NCBI RefSeq assembly: GCF_003752405.1
Contig: NZ_RKHK01000001.1
Location: forward strand, 2,604,001 to 2,668,000
Length of the DNA stretch: 64,000 nt
Source: Bogoriella caseilytica
Lineage (GTDB): Bacteria > Actinomycetota > Actinomycetes > Actinomycetales > Actinomycetaceae
Direction: 5' to 3'
The notes beneath the pieces were generated by a model. That model was given only the letters and a program-made list of their open reading frames with translations, searched no databases and was not told the DNA's origin. A program made the position numbers and the translations under genes. Below, in pieces: positions 18,701 to 27,076 of the stretch. Each line of letters starts with the position of its first letter. Within the stretch, counting starts at the first letter, position 1.

Positions 18701-19275
18701 AACACGCCGCGCTGGAGGAGCGCCACAAGTTCCTCACCGACCAGCTCGCGGACCTGGAGAAATCCCGCCAGGACCTGCTGTCCATCATCCGCGAGGTCGA
18801 CGAGCGGGTGGAACGCGTCTTCTCCGAGGCCTATCACGACACAGCGCAGGCTTTCGAGGGGGTCTTCTCCCGGCTGTTCCCCGGCGGTGAAGGGAGGCTG
18901 GTCCTCACCGATCCGGAACACATGCTCACCACCGGCATCGAGGTCGAGGCGCGCCCCGCGGGGAAGAAGGTCAAACGGCTGTCGCTGCTCTCCGGCGGAG
19001 AGCGCTCGCTGGTGGCGGTGGCCTTCCTGGTCGCGATCTTCCAGGCCCGCCCCAGCCCGTTCTATGTGCTCGACGAGGTCGAGGCCGCCCTGGATGACAC
19101 CAACCTGGGCCGGCTGCTGGAGATCTTCCGGGAGCTCCAGTCCACGTCGCAGCTCGTGATCATCACCCACCAGAAACGCACCATGGAGATCGCCGACGCG
19201 CTCTACGGGGTCACCATGCGCGGAGACGGCGTGACCACGGTGATCTCTCAGCGCCTCGAGCACGAACCCGGCTAG
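15724..19275 (+). CDS. smc: Chromosome segregation protein SMC
   Basis: 1183 residues. SMC dimers with ScpA/B condense and individualise sister chromosomes. The N-terminal ATPase half has GPNGSGKSNVVDALSW (Walker A near residue 32) and GQGRLDSVLQATPEDRR. Then a long coiled coil, a hinge domain around residues 500-640 (LGSLAEHLTVEPGWENAVSA onwards, with several Gly), a second coiled coil extremely rich in Ala, Glu and Arg, and the C-terminal half with LSLLSGGERSLVAVAFL (signature) and FYVLDEVEAALDD (Walker B). As in M. tuberculosis it is followed by ftsY. Large opposite-strand open frames within it are composition artefacts. Confidence 0.97.
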   Translation: MHLRTLTLRGFKSFASATTLHFEPGINAVVGPNGSGKSNVVDALSWVMGEQGAKTLRGGNMADVIFAGTSSRPPLGRAEVSLTIDNSDGALPIEYTEVTISRTLFRAGGSEYAINGSSCRLLDVQELLSDTGMGREMHVIVGQGRLDSVLQATPEDRRGFIEEAAGVLKHRRRKDKAVRKLEAMAANVARVTDLTAEIRRQLGPLARQADVARRAQRVQSDLRDSKARLLADDLVQLTGTLAQDEADEKALLERRAEVEQAQGAARGRLVALEQAAAQAAPHLSEATEVWYRLTELRERLRALGNVAAERVRLLGHESAAEDEDTSDRPEELDERAAAVRREEAALAGEVEAAQQVLDQAVAVRTAAEEAQRDAEQALAAVHRGLADRREGLARLTGQVNSRRSRLESAEAELGRLRDALASAKERARTAESEFARLEQQVAGVEEGEEGLDEAHEAAVAELEAAEEAVAALVESERAAEADRSTWSARRDTLELSLRRKDGTGALLESGGPGVLGSLAEHLTVEPGWENAVSAALGHYADAAVVTSPDTAVDAIRRSRDEDAGQVRLVVAGGRAQPATERDAGPGIGATEVITASDALGGALIPLLAGTRLVDDLAAAREAVATDPDVVAVTREGDLISAHSARGGTTGEASVLALQATYEEAAREVEAATARAEQTRFALRPAHERVTEAKRGAQESLDALHASDARHAAVAEELGRHGSSLRSAQAEIERAQPAIARAEAEIAEHQEELRTLVERLEQAQKEPAQSEEELTERTAAREAATAATAAARSAETDARLGVRTLEERARALADRAAALEAAADEERAARARAAEAAARRAADAQAAAEVRAGAERAVAAVEIAVAEAAAERERAEAERSEREQAMAEVRAAVEEIAGELAQLTDAAHRDEMARTQQRMKIEQITERSVAELGLAPDVLVEEYGPDKPVPSAPTEGEDDPPSRPYVRAEQEKRLKAAERDLARLGKVNPLALEEHAALEERHKFLTDQLADLEKSRQDLLSIIREVDERVERVFSEAYHDTAQAFEGVFSRLFPGGEGRLVLTDPEHMLTTGIEVEARPAGKKVKRLSLLSGGERSLVAVAFLVAIFQARPSPFYVLDEVEAALDDTNLGRLLEIFRELQSTSQLVIITHQKRTMEIADALYGVTMRGDGVTTVISQRLEHEPG

Positions 19276-19315
19276 GGCGTCTGACCCTGGGCCACGAATA
19301 GGGGAGACTGGGGGC

Positions 19316-20509
19316 GTGGATCCGAACGTGACTCTTGCGCTGATCGCTGTTGGTCTCCTCGTCCTCGTGGTGGGTGCGGCCTTCCTCCTGCGCCGCTCCG
19401 GCACCAAGACCCCGCCATCGATCGACCCCTCCGCACCGGAGGTTCTCGACCCTGATACCGAGGCCACCGCTCGTGCGACGGCGCCGGAATCCGAGCTGAC
19501 CGCGCCGGACGATGCAGAGGCCCTTGCTGAGACCGAGGCACTGGTGGCCACTGAGGCCACGCTGGAACGCCCCGAGCGGGCGGGCTCGCGCATGCAGCGT
19601 CTGCGCGCCCGATTGGCCCGCTCCGGGGCTCTGGGCCAGGCACTGCTCGGTGTGCTCTCACGCGACCACCTCAGCGAGGCTGATTGGGAGGAGCTCGAGG
19701 ACACCCTGTTGCTGGCCGACATCGGTCTCGAACCCGCGACTGAACTGCTGGACACGCTGCGTACCCGCGTCAAGGTGCTGGGTTCCACCGAGGCCGGGCC
19801 GCTTCGCGAGATGCTCCGCGAGGAGTTGGTCGCGCTGGTCAACCCCGAGATGGATCGTTCGCTGGCCGATGCGCCGGTCACCGGTGAGGACGGCGTGCCG
19901 CACCCGGCCACCGTGCTGGTGGTGGGCGTCAACGGCACCGGGAAGACCACGACCGTCGCCAAGATCTCCCGGGTGCTCGTGGCCGAGCAGAAGAAGGTGG
20001 TGCTCGGTGCGGCGGACACCTTCCGCGCCGCCGCAGCCGATCAGCTCGCCACCTGGGGGTCGCGCATTGGCGTGGAGGTGATCCGCTCCGAGAAGGAGGG
20101 GGCCGACCCGGCGTCGGTGGCCTTCGACGCCGTGCGCGCCGGGCGGGAGCAGGGCAGCGACGTCGTCCTGGTGGACACCGCCGGCCGTCTCCAGAACAAG
20201 GCGGGCCTCATGGACGAGCTGGGGAAGATCAAGCGGGTCATGTCGCGCACCGCGCCGGTCAGTGAAGTCCTTCTGGTCCTTGATGCGACCACCGGGCAGA
20301 ACGGGATGCGTCAAGCGAAGGTCTTCGCCGAGGCGGTCGACATCACCGGCATCGTGCTCACCAAGCTCGACGGCACTGCCAAGGGCGGGATCGTCGTGGC
20401 GGTCCAACGCGAGCTTGGCGTTCCGGTGAAGTTCGTGGGCCTGGGGGAGGGCCCGGACGACCTCGCCCCCTTCGTGCCCGCGGAGTTCGTGGACGCCTTG
20501 CTGAGCTGA
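19316..20509 (+). CDS. ftsY: Signal recognition particle receptor FtsY
   Basis: 397 residues. Docks Ffh-ribosome complexes at the membrane. Residues 2-23 form a hydrophobic segment (VTLALIAVGLLVLVVGAAFL), then an acidic A-domain to about residue 95, the N helical bundle, and the GTPase G domain with GVNGTGKTTTVAKI (G1), DTFRAAAADQL (G2), VDTAGRLQNKAGLMDEL (G3), TKLDGTAKGG (G4) and GLGEGPDDLAPF (G5). GTG at 19316 follows GGGGAGAC. The predicted membrane anchor makes it an actinobacterial-type FtsY. It ends 11 bases before the convergent membrane-protein gene. Confidence 0.97.
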   Translation: MDPNVTLALIAVGLLVLVVGAAFLLRRSGTKTPPSIDPSAPEVLDPDTEATARATAPESELTAPDDAEALAETEALVATEATLERPERAGSRMQRLRARLARSGALGQALLGVLSRDHLSEADWEELEDTLLLADIGLEPATELLDTLRTRVKVLGSTEAGPLREMLREELVALVNPEMDRSLADAPVTGEDGVPHPATVLVVGVNGTGKTTTVAKISRVLVAEQKKVVLGAADTFRAAAADQLATWGSRIGVEVIRSEKEGADPASVAFDAVRAGREQGSDVVLVDTAGRLQNKAGLMDELGKIKRVMSRTAPVSEVLLVLDATTGQNGMRQAKVFAEAVDITGIVLTKLDGTAKGGIVVAVQRELGVPVKFVGLGEGPDDLAPFVPAEFVDALLS

Positions 20510-20520
20510 TTGCTCCGATT

Positions 20521-21069
20521 TCACTCCTCATCGGGCGCCTCTGCGCTGTCGCGTTCCCGGGCACTGCGGCGATCCTTCGCCAGGCCGAGGATGGCCAAGG
20601 TCAGCCCGAGGACCGTTCCAACGGCCATGCCCACGCCCACGTAAGGGCTCAGCCCGATATCGGCAAAGGGGAGTCCGGGCAGGATGCCCTCGCCCTGCCA
20701 GATCGTGAAGGCGATGGCAGCGGCCGAGCCCACCAGTGAAAGGGTGACCAGGGCCATGGCACCTCCGATGGATCGCATCGGAGCGCGCGCGGCCAGGGCA
20801 TGTGCGTCCACACCTCGGCGGCTGGCGTACCACATCATGCTGTAGCTCGGCACCGTCCCGGCGAGGATCAGGACGGCCGGGGCGAGGATGTTGCCGAAGA
20901 GTGCGGTGAGCAGAGCCCCGGCGAAGCACAGGTATGAGCCCACCTGCATGGCGAGGGTGGCCGCCTCGGTGAGGATGGCGCGTTCGCGCTCATCGCCGTA
21001 GGCAGGGCTGTCGGGCTGCACCACGGCTGCGGCGAGCTTGTCCCAGGAGTCCTGCTGCTGAGCATTCAT
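20521..21069 (-). CDS. Unknown four-helix membrane protein paired with an XRE regulator
   Basis: 182 residues. I do not recognise the family. After a hydrophilic start (MNAQQQDSWDKLAAAV) come four predicted membrane helices: about residues 37-53, 56-74, 95-116 and 134-156, and a charged tail ending in acidic residues. The gene lies 46 bases downstream of a short XRE-type regulator. Pairs of a minimal HTH protein and a small multi-helix membrane protein are common in actinobacteria and are usually co-transcribed; the role is unknown. ATG at 21067-21069 was chosen because upstream codons are not protein-like. Confidence 0.75.
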   Translation of the reverse strand: MNAQQQDSWDKLAAAVVQPDSPAYGDERERAILTEAATLAMQVGSYLCFAGALLTALFGNILAPAVLILAGTVPSYSMMWYASRRGVDAHALAARAPMRSIGGAMALVTLSLVGSAAAIAFTIWQGEGILPGLPFADIGLSPYVGVGMAVGTVLGLTLAILGLAKDRRSARERDSAEAPDEE

Positions 21070-21115
21070 CGGTGTTGACCTACTTCCTGTTCGAGAGTGG
21101 GAATGTCCTGGCGGT

Positions 21116-21364
21116 TCACTCGGTGTTGCCCGCAGATCGGGCGACGAGTACTGCCTCGTCCTGACCGAAGAGCGTCTCGACACTTGCTCCCAGCACACGG
21201 CCGATGCTGAGTGCGAGGAAGACCGAGGGGGCATAGGAGCCCTGCTCGACGGCCACGATCGTCTGCCGGCTCACGCCCACGGCCTGAGCCAACTCGGCCT
21301 GGGTGAGTCGACGCTCCTTGCGAAGTGCCCGGACGGGGTGCGCTGTCGAGGGTGAAGATCTCAC
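21116..21364 (-). CDS. Short XRE-family transcriptional regulator
   Basis: 82 residues, almost all of it one helix-turn-helix domain: RALRKERRLTQAELAQAVGV, SRQTIVAVEQGSYAPSVFLAL, then IGRVLGASVETLFGQDE. This is the minimal Cro/CI form (YozG-like) without a sensor domain. It precedes the membrane protein gene in the same direction. A perfect palindrome lies 19 bases upstream of the GTG start (21362-21364) and is probably its operator, so autoregulation is likely. The GTG lacks a strong ribosome site. Confidence 0.88.
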   Translation of the reverse strand: MRSSPSTAHPVRALRKERRLTQAELAQAVGVSRQTIVAVEQGSYAPSVFLALSIGRVLGASVETLFGQDEAVLVARSAGNTE

Positions 21365-21382
21365 GAGAGAAAGTCAACTCTG

Positions 21383-21401
21383 CTTGACATCAAATGTCAA
21401 G
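21383..21401. promoter_or_regulatory. Palindromic operator upstream of the XRE gene
   Basis: CTTGACAT-CAA-ATGTCAAG is a perfect 8-bp inverted repeat with a 3-bp centre. It contains TTGACA in both orientations, so a bound repressor would mask a -35 box on either strand. It lies in the unusually AT-rich part of the gap before the XRE gene. A related half-site (TTGTCAT) follows at 21407-21413. Confidence 0.6.
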
Positions 21402-21585
21402 TTAAGTTGTCATGATAGGGCTGCTCCGCAGTCTTGGCGGCCGGCCGGTCGCGCACGGGGCTGCTGCCGGCTCGCGTGAGGTCGTCAGGAGAGCCCGCAA
21501 ACCCGACCTAGGTCTGCATCCGTGAGGCATGGTTCGCTCGGCGAGGTCTCACAGAGTGAGCGATTTGGGCCTACGCAATGAGATT

Positions 21586-21622
21586 GTTACGCGATATGCG
21601 GCCCCCGTCACGCAGGCGAAAC
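21586..21622 (+). promoter_or_regulatory. GlnR-type binding site in the amtB promoter region
   Basis: GTCAC-N6-GAAAC at 21607-21622 fits the actinobacterial GlnR consensus (gTnAC-n6-GaAAC). A further GTTAC at 21586-21590 lies 21 bp upstream, close to the 22-bp period of tandem GlnR boxes, though its partner half is degenerate. The site is 81 bp before amtB, which is a GlnR target in Streptomyces and mycobacteria. The rest of 21421-21702 shows no gene. Confidence 0.6.
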
Positions 21623-21702
21623 ATTGACGACCCCGTTCCGAAATGCTCGCAGAGCACCGTTTCTGCCTAAGCCATCCGAGGGAGTTGGCACGAGGAGGAA
21701 CT

Positions 21703-22950
21703 ATGGATACCGGCTACACAGCCTGGATGCTGGCCTCAGCATCCTTTGTGCTGCTGATGACGCCTGCGTTGGCAATGTTCTACGGGGGCATGTCGCGCCA
21801 GAAGTCCGTCCTGAACATGATGATGATGTGTTTCGGGGCCATGGGCCTCGTCGGCGTCATCTACGTCCTGTGGGGCTGGTCGATGTCCTACGCCGAAGGT
21901 TCCGTTGCCGGAATCTTCGGAAACCCCTTCGAGCAGTTCGGACTCGGCGGCGGCGAACTCTTCGCCGAGGACGGCTCGATCGTCATCGACGATGGGCTGC
22001 CGCTGATCGTGGACGTGGGCTTCCAGGCCACCTTCGCCATCATCACCGTCGCGCTGATCGCCGGTGCGCTGGCCGAGCGCGTGAAGTTCTCCACCTGGAT
22101 GATCTTCGTCGGCCTGTGGGTGACTCTGTCCTACTTCCCCATGGCCCACATGGTCTGGGGTGGCGGTCTGCTCTCCGACGACGGCCCCTTTGCCTCCATC
22201 GCTGAGCCCATCGACTTCGCCGGCGGCACGGTGGTGCACATCAACGCCGGTGTGGCAGCGCTTGTGCTGGCGGTGATCATCGGCAAGCGCAAGGGCTTCG
22301 GCCAGATCCCGATGAAGCCGCACAACCTCCCGCTCACCATGCTCGGTGCCGGTCTGCTGTGGTTCGGTTGGTTCGGCTTCAACGCCGGCTCGGCCTACGA
22401 CGAACTCGACGTGGCCGGCCTGGCCTGGGTGAACACCACTACCGCCACCGCAGCCGCCATTCTCGGCTGGTTGGTCATCGAACGACTCCGTGACGGCAAG
22501 GCCACCTCCCTCGGTGCCGCCTCCGGTGTGGTGGCCGGCCTGGTCGCCGTCACTCCGGCCGCCGGCGATGTCTCTCCGGTCGGGGCGATCCTGCTCGGCC
22601 TGGTCGCCGGCGTGCTCTCGTCTCTGGCGGTGGGCCTGAAGTACAAGCTGGGATACGACGACTCGCTCGACGTGGTCGGCGTGCACCTCGTGGCCGGCCT
22701 CTGGGGCACCGTCGCGCTGGGCTTCCTCGCTACCGGCGAGGGCCTGTTCTACGGCGGTGGTGTCAGCCTGCTCGGGGTCCAGATCATCATCGCGCTGGTG
22801 GCGATCGTGTTCTCCGGCGTGATCACAGCCGTCATTGCCGTGATCCTCAAGGCCACTATCGGTTGGCGCGTCAGCGACGATGGTGAGAGCAGCGGCATTG
22901 ACCTGTCCGAGCACGGTGAGGCCGGTTACGACTCCGGCGTCATCGCCTGA
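21703..22950 (+). CDS. amtB: Ammonium transporter
   Basis: 415 residues with about eleven membrane helices. Amt proteins conduct ammonium/ammonia. Typical features are MFYGGMSRQKSVLNMMMMC in the first helices, LWGWSMSY, DFAGGTVVHINAGVAAL with the conserved Asp and first pore His, GAGLLWFGWFGFNAGSA, NTTTATAAAILGW and DVVGVHLVAGLWGTVALGF with the second pore His. ATG at 21703 follows an excellent AGGAGG. It forms an operon with glnK (24-base gap) and glnD. The GlnK protein made next is expected to bind and block it when nitrogen is ample. Confidence 0.97.
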   Translation: MDTGYTAWMLASASFVLLMTPALAMFYGGMSRQKSVLNMMMMCFGAMGLVGVIYVLWGWSMSYAEGSVAGIFGNPFEQFGLGGGELFAEDGSIVIDDGLPLIVDVGFQATFAIITVALIAGALAERVKFSTWMIFVGLWVTLSYFPMAHMVWGGGLLSDDGPFASIAEPIDFAGGTVVHINAGVAALVLAVIIGKRKGFGQIPMKPHNLPLTMLGAGLLWFGWFGFNAGSAYDELDVAGLAWVNTTTATAAAILGWLVIERLRDGKATSLGAASGVVAGLVAVTPAAGDVSPVGAILLGLVAGVLSSLAVGLKYKLGYDDSLDVVGVHLVAGLWGTVALGFLATGEGLFYGGGVSLLGVQIIIALVAIVFSGVITAVIAVILKATIGWRVSDDGESSGIDLSEHGEAGYDSGVIA

Positions 22951-23313
<363 letters not shown>

Positions 23314-23315
23314 GC

Positions 23316-25160
23316 ATGACGGACTCTGCGGGCCCGGTGCAGCTGCCTCTCCTGGATCAGCTGCACCGGGCCCGTCTTGCTCTGCCCCCGGGTGGCCCTG
23401 CCTACCGGCACCAGCTCGCGGATCTCACGGATGCCGCGCTGCAGGAGCTGTGGGACAAGGCGGTCGGCCAGCTCGACGGAGGCGGCATCGATCTGCGCTC
23501 AGGCGTGGCGCTCGTCGCCGTGGGGAGCCTGGGCCGCAGGGACGGGGGCCCGGCCTCGGATCTTGATCTCCTGCTCGTACATGAGGGCCTTGGCGTGGCC
23601 GATCTTGCGGAGCTCAGCGCGGCACTGTGGTACCCGATCTGGGATGCGAAGCTCGGGCTCGACCATTCGGTGCGCACCCTGTCCGAGTGCCGGCAGATGG
23701 CCTCGGCGGATCTGCCGGCCGCCGTCGGACTGCTCCGCCTGCGGACCGTTGCCGGCGATGCCGCACTCGGTGCGCGCACCGCAGAAGCGGTGCTCGCCGA
23801 CTGGCGCCGGGCGGCTCGGCGGCGGATCAGCGACCTGGCCGACTCCGTGGCGGAACGGGTCGCCCTCCACGGAGAGCTCGCCTATCTGATCGAGCCAGAC
23901 CTGAAGGAGTCTCGCGGCGGACTGCGCGACGCCGTCCTCATCGACGCACTGGTGGCGTCCTGGCTCGCGGAGCGTCCCCGGGGTGCGTTGGATGCGGCCA
24001 CCTCTCATCTCCTCGATGTCCGAGATGCGCTCGCGCACGTCACCGGCCGCTCGCGGACCAAGCTGCGCCTCGGCGTTCAGGACGATGTCGCCGACACACT
24101 GGGACTGGCGAGGATGGGGACGGTGGTGGACACGGCGCCCGACGGCGCCGACGTCCACGACTACGCCGATGACCTGCTCGCTTCCCTCGCCGAGGCCGGC
24201 CGGATCGTCTCTGCGGCGCTTGACCGCACCCTGCGTACCGCGCGCCACCATGTCCGTTCCCGCACCCCCGGCCCCGGTGCTCCCAGCTCCGCCCAGCGCG
24301 CTCCCCGCTGGCGCCTGCCGAGCGGACGCCGACCCGCGCCGCGCCTGCCCGCGCTCGCTCCCGGCCTGGCGCAACTCGCCGATGAGATCGTGCTCGATGC
24401 CGCCGCCACAGCGCGTCGGGTGCGCGCCGACGACTCAGCCGTGACGCCTCTGCTCGCGCTGCGTGCGGCGGCCGCCGCCTGCCGCACCGGGCTGCCCCTG
24501 TCGCCCACGCTGCTGATGGCCCTCGGTGACGCGCCTGCGCCCCCGAGCCCGTGGCCGGTGCAGTATCGGCAGCTGCTCGCTGAGATCCTGACCTCCGGTC
24601 CAGCACAGATCCCGGTTTGGGAGGATCTCGATCTGGCCGGGGTCGTGACCACGTGGTTCCCCGAGTGGCAGGCGGTGCGCAATCGGCCCCAGCGCAATGC
24701 GGTGCACCGGTTCACCGTCGACCGGCATCAGGTCGAAGCCGCAGCGAACATCCCGGCCACCGCTGCGGCCGGTGCGGTCGAGCGGGAGGATCTGCTCGCG
24801 CTGGCCGCGCTCCTGCACGACATCGGCAAGCTCCCGGGGGAGCGCGACCACAGCGTCGCCGGTGCACGCATCGCCCGGCCTCTGCTGGACCGCCTCGGCC
24901 TGGGGGCGGCGGAGCGAGATCTCGTGGTGCTCTTAGTGCGTCACCACCTCCTGCTCGCCGAGCTGGCCACCAGCCGCGATCCACGCGACCCGGACGTGGT
25001 TGCCGAGGTCGTGCAGGGAGTACGCGGTGAACGGGACACGCTGGTCATGCTGCGTCGCCTCACCGAGGCGGATGCCCGAGCGGCCGGGTCGAAAGCCTGG
25101 AGCCCCTGGCGGGCCCGCCTCATCGACGAACTCACCGCACGCGCACTCGACGCGCTCTAG
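23316..25160 (+). CDS. glnD: PII nucleotidyltransferase GlnD, without C-terminal ACT domains
   Basis: 614 residues. The N-terminal half is a nucleotidyltransferase (VAVGSLGRRDGGPASDLDLLL near residue 65, with the paired Asp), followed by the GlnD helical domain (LIEPDLKESRGGLRDAVLIDAL). A central Ala/Pro/Arg-rich stretch leads to the HD phosphohydrolase domain (HRFTVDRHQ, LLHDIGKLPGERDHS, VRHHLLLAELATSRD, LTEADARAAGSKAWSPWRARL). Canonical GlnD proteins (about 800-900 residues) continue with two ACT domains that sense glutamine; here the protein stops right after the HD domain, and no ACT-like sequence follows in any frame. ATG at 23316 lies two bases after glnK. Confidence 0.93.
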   Translation: MTDSAGPVQLPLLDQLHRARLALPPGGPAYRHQLADLTDAALQELWDKAVGQLDGGGIDLRSGVALVAVGSLGRRDGGPASDLDLLLVHEGLGVADLAELSAALWYPIWDAKLGLDHSVRTLSECRQMASADLPAAVGLLRLRTVAGDAALGARTAEAVLADWRRAARRRISDLADSVAERVALHGELAYLIEPDLKESRGGLRDAVLIDALVASWLAERPRGALDAATSHLLDVRDALAHVTGRSRTKLRLGVQDDVADTLGLARMGTVVDTAPDGADVHDYADDLLASLAEAGRIVSAALDRTLRTARHHVRSRTPGPGAPSSAQRAPRWRLPSGRRPAPRLPALAPGLAQLADEIVLDAAATARRVRADDSAVTPLLALRAAAAACRTGLPLSPTLLMALGDAPAPPSPWPVQYRQLLAEILTSGPAQIPVWEDLDLAGVVTTWFPEWQAVRNRPQRNAVHRFTVDRHQVEAAANIPATAAAGAVEREDLLALAALLHDIGKLPGERDHSVAGARIARPLLDRLGLGAAERDLVVLLVRHHLLLAELATSRDPRDPDVVAEVVQGVRGERDTLVMLRRLTEADARAAGSKAWSPWRARLIDELTARALDAL

Positions 25161-25440
25161 GTCGGGTGCCGGCCCTGAGGTTCTCGTCCTCCGGCACGAA
25201 CCCATCACCGCGGCCCGCCACGTAGCAGGAGCCGTCTTCTGCCTCCAGCCCAGCCCCCGGGTCCACGCTCGGCGAGGGTGAAACCTTCCGGGGTCTCCGC
25301 CACGACCCATGCCTCACCACCGTAGGGGGTGAGGGGCCGCGCGGAGAGAGACCCTGGTTCCGGTGCTGCGGTCTGCGCAGAGGCCGGAGCCGAACCTGCA
25401 CGCGCATCCCGCGAGGCCCGCGATACCCTGGGGAGCCCAC
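25132..25440 (-). pseudogene. Coding-like remnant with a probable frame change
   Basis: Between glnD and ffh lies a 309-base gap. On the minus strand one frame reads smoothly from about 25400 to 25270 (SARPLTPYGGEAWVVAETPE, then GFTLAE), and another takes over to 25132 (DPGAGLEAEDGSCYVAGRGD, then GFVPEDENLRAG). Together they look like one short protein segment broken by a shift. No family was recognised and there is no start codon with a ribosome site. The ffh promoter must also lie here. This may be chance in GC-rich sequence. Confidence 0.25.
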
Positions 25441-25469
25441 CGCCGTCGTCGTGATGTCAACGAGGTCCC

Positions 25470-27062
25470 GTGTTCAACAGTCTGTCCGATCGCCTCACCG
25501 CCACTTTCAAGCAGCTCCGCGGCAAGGGGCGCTTGAGTGAAGCGGACGTCGACGCCACCGTGTCCGAGATCCGCCGCGCGCTCCTCGATGCCGATGTCGC
25601 CCTCCCGGTGGTGCGTGAGTTCACCGCCAACGTGCGCGAGCGCGCTAAGGGTGTGGAGGTCTCTGCCGCGCTCAACCCGGCCCAGCAGGTCATCAAGATC
25701 GTCAACGCCGAGCTGGTGGAGATCCTCGGCGGCGAGTCCCGCGATCTGCGCTTCGCCAAGACCGGCCCCACCGTCATCATGCTCGCCGGCCTGCAGGGTG
25801 CGGGAAAGACCACGCTAGCCGGAAAGCTCGGCCTGTGGCTCAAAGAGCAGGGTCACACCCCGCTGCTGGTCGCCTCGGACCTGCAGCGTCCCAACGCCGT
25901 CACCCAGTTGCAGGTGGTCGGTGAGCGCGCCGGCGTCCCGGTGTGGGCGCCCGAACCCGGCAACGGTGTCGGCGACCCGGTCTCCGTAGCCCGTTCCGGC
26001 GTGGAGCGCGCCACGGTCGCCCAGCACTCCGTGGTCATCGTCGACACCGCAGGCCGCCTCGGTGTCGATGCCGAGATGATGCAGCAGGCTGCGGACATCC
26101 GCGACGCCACGCAGCCGCACGAGACGCTCTTCGTCCTCGACGCCATGATCGGCCAGGACGCCGTCACCACCGCTCAGGCCTTCGCCGACGGTGTCGGCTT
26201 CACCGGCGTGGTGCTCTCCAAGCTCGACGGCGATGCCCGCGGTGGTGCGGCGCTGTCGGTGCGCGGGGTGACCGGTACACCGGTGCTCTTCGCCTCGGTG
26301 GGGGAGAAGCTCACCGACTTCGAACGTTTCCATCCGGATCGCATGGCCTCGCGCATCCTCGATATGGGTGACTTGCTCACCCTGATCGAGCAGGCCGAGA
26401 AGCAGATGGACGCCGAGCAGGCCGAGGCGATGGCCGCCAAGCTCGGCCAGGGCGAGTACAACCTGCAGGACTTCCTTGGCCACCTCGCCCAGATCAAGAA
26501 GATGGGTTCGCTGAAGTCGATGCTGGGCATGCTCCCGGGCATGGGCCAGATGCGGGAGCAGCTGGAGGCCTTCGACGAGACCGAACTCGACCGCGTCGAG
26601 GCCATCGTCAACTCCATGACGCCGGCCGAGCGCGCCACACCGAAGATCCTCAACGGTTCTCGCCGTCAGCGCATCGCGCGTGGTTCGGGGACCACCGTCA
26701 CCGAGATCAACCAGCTCATGGAACGGTTCGAGCAGGCCAAGGTGATGATGCAGCAGATGTCCAAGCGCGGCGGCATGCCGGGCATGGGCGGCATGCCCGG
26801 CATGGGAGGAATGCCCGGAATGGGCGGGCTCCCGGGCAAGAAGTCCAAGGGCAAGCAACCACCGAAGGCTGCGAAGGGTGCCAAGAACAAGAAGGGCCGG
26901 TCCGGCAACCCGGCCAAGCGCAAGCAGCAGGAGCGCGAAGCGGCTCAGCGAGCCCAGCAGGGCGGCAGGAGCTCCGACGGCGCCGCCTTCGGTGTCGGGA
27001 AGGCCGCAGGCCAGGGCGGCGAGGAGCCGGACCTGCAGGAACTCGCCAAGTTCCTCCGCTGA
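25470..27062 (+). CDS. ffh: Signal recognition particle protein Ffh
   Basis: 530 residues. The GTPase that binds signal peptides and 4.5S RNA. N domain (1-95), G domain with GLQGAGKTTLAGKLG (near 108), DLQRPNAVTQL, VDTAGRLGVDAEMM, SKLDGDARGGAAL and ASVGEKLTDFERFHPDRMA. The M domain follows with GSLKSMLGMLPGMGQMREQ and RRQRIARGSGT, the RNA-binding motif. The C-terminal tail has MPGMGG repeated three times and then a Lys/Arg-rich, disordered extension of about 70 residues, which makes it longer than E. coli Ffh. GTG at 25470 is the start. Confidence 0.97.
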   Translation: MFNSLSDRLTATFKQLRGKGRLSEADVDATVSEIRRALLDADVALPVVREFTANVRERAKGVEVSAALNPAQQVIKIVNAELVEILGGESRDLRFAKTGPTVIMLAGLQGAGKTTLAGKLGLWLKEQGHTPLLVASDLQRPNAVTQLQVVGERAGVPVWAPEPGNGVGDPVSVARSGVERATVAQHSVVIVDTAGRLGVDAEMMQQAADIRDATQPHETLFVLDAMIGQDAVTTAQAFADGVGFTGVVLSKLDGDARGGAALSVRGVTGTPVLFASVGEKLTDFERFHPDRMASRILDMGDLLTLIEQAEKQMDAEQAEAMAAKLGQGEYNLQDFLGHLAQIKKMGSLKSMLGMLPGMGQMREQLEAFDETELDRVEAIVNSMTPAERATPKILNGSRRQRIARGSGTTVTEINQLMERFEQAKVMMQQMSKRGGMPGMGGMPGMGGMPGMGGLPGKKSKGKQPPKAAKGAKNKKGRSGNPAKRKQQEREAAQRAQQGGRSSDGAAFGVGKAAGQGGEEPDLQELAKFLR

Positions 27063-27076
27063 GGGCAGAGGAAGCC

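Noticed and set aside
15520-20019. Several 200-620 codon minus-strand frames under smc and ftsY
   Set aside because: Arg/Ser/Ala-rich antisense shadows; smc and ftsY are certain.
26770-26850. Short-repeat array in ffh
   Set aside because: The repeats code for MPGMGG units in the Met-rich tail of Ffh, a known feature of the family, not a CRISPR or satellite.
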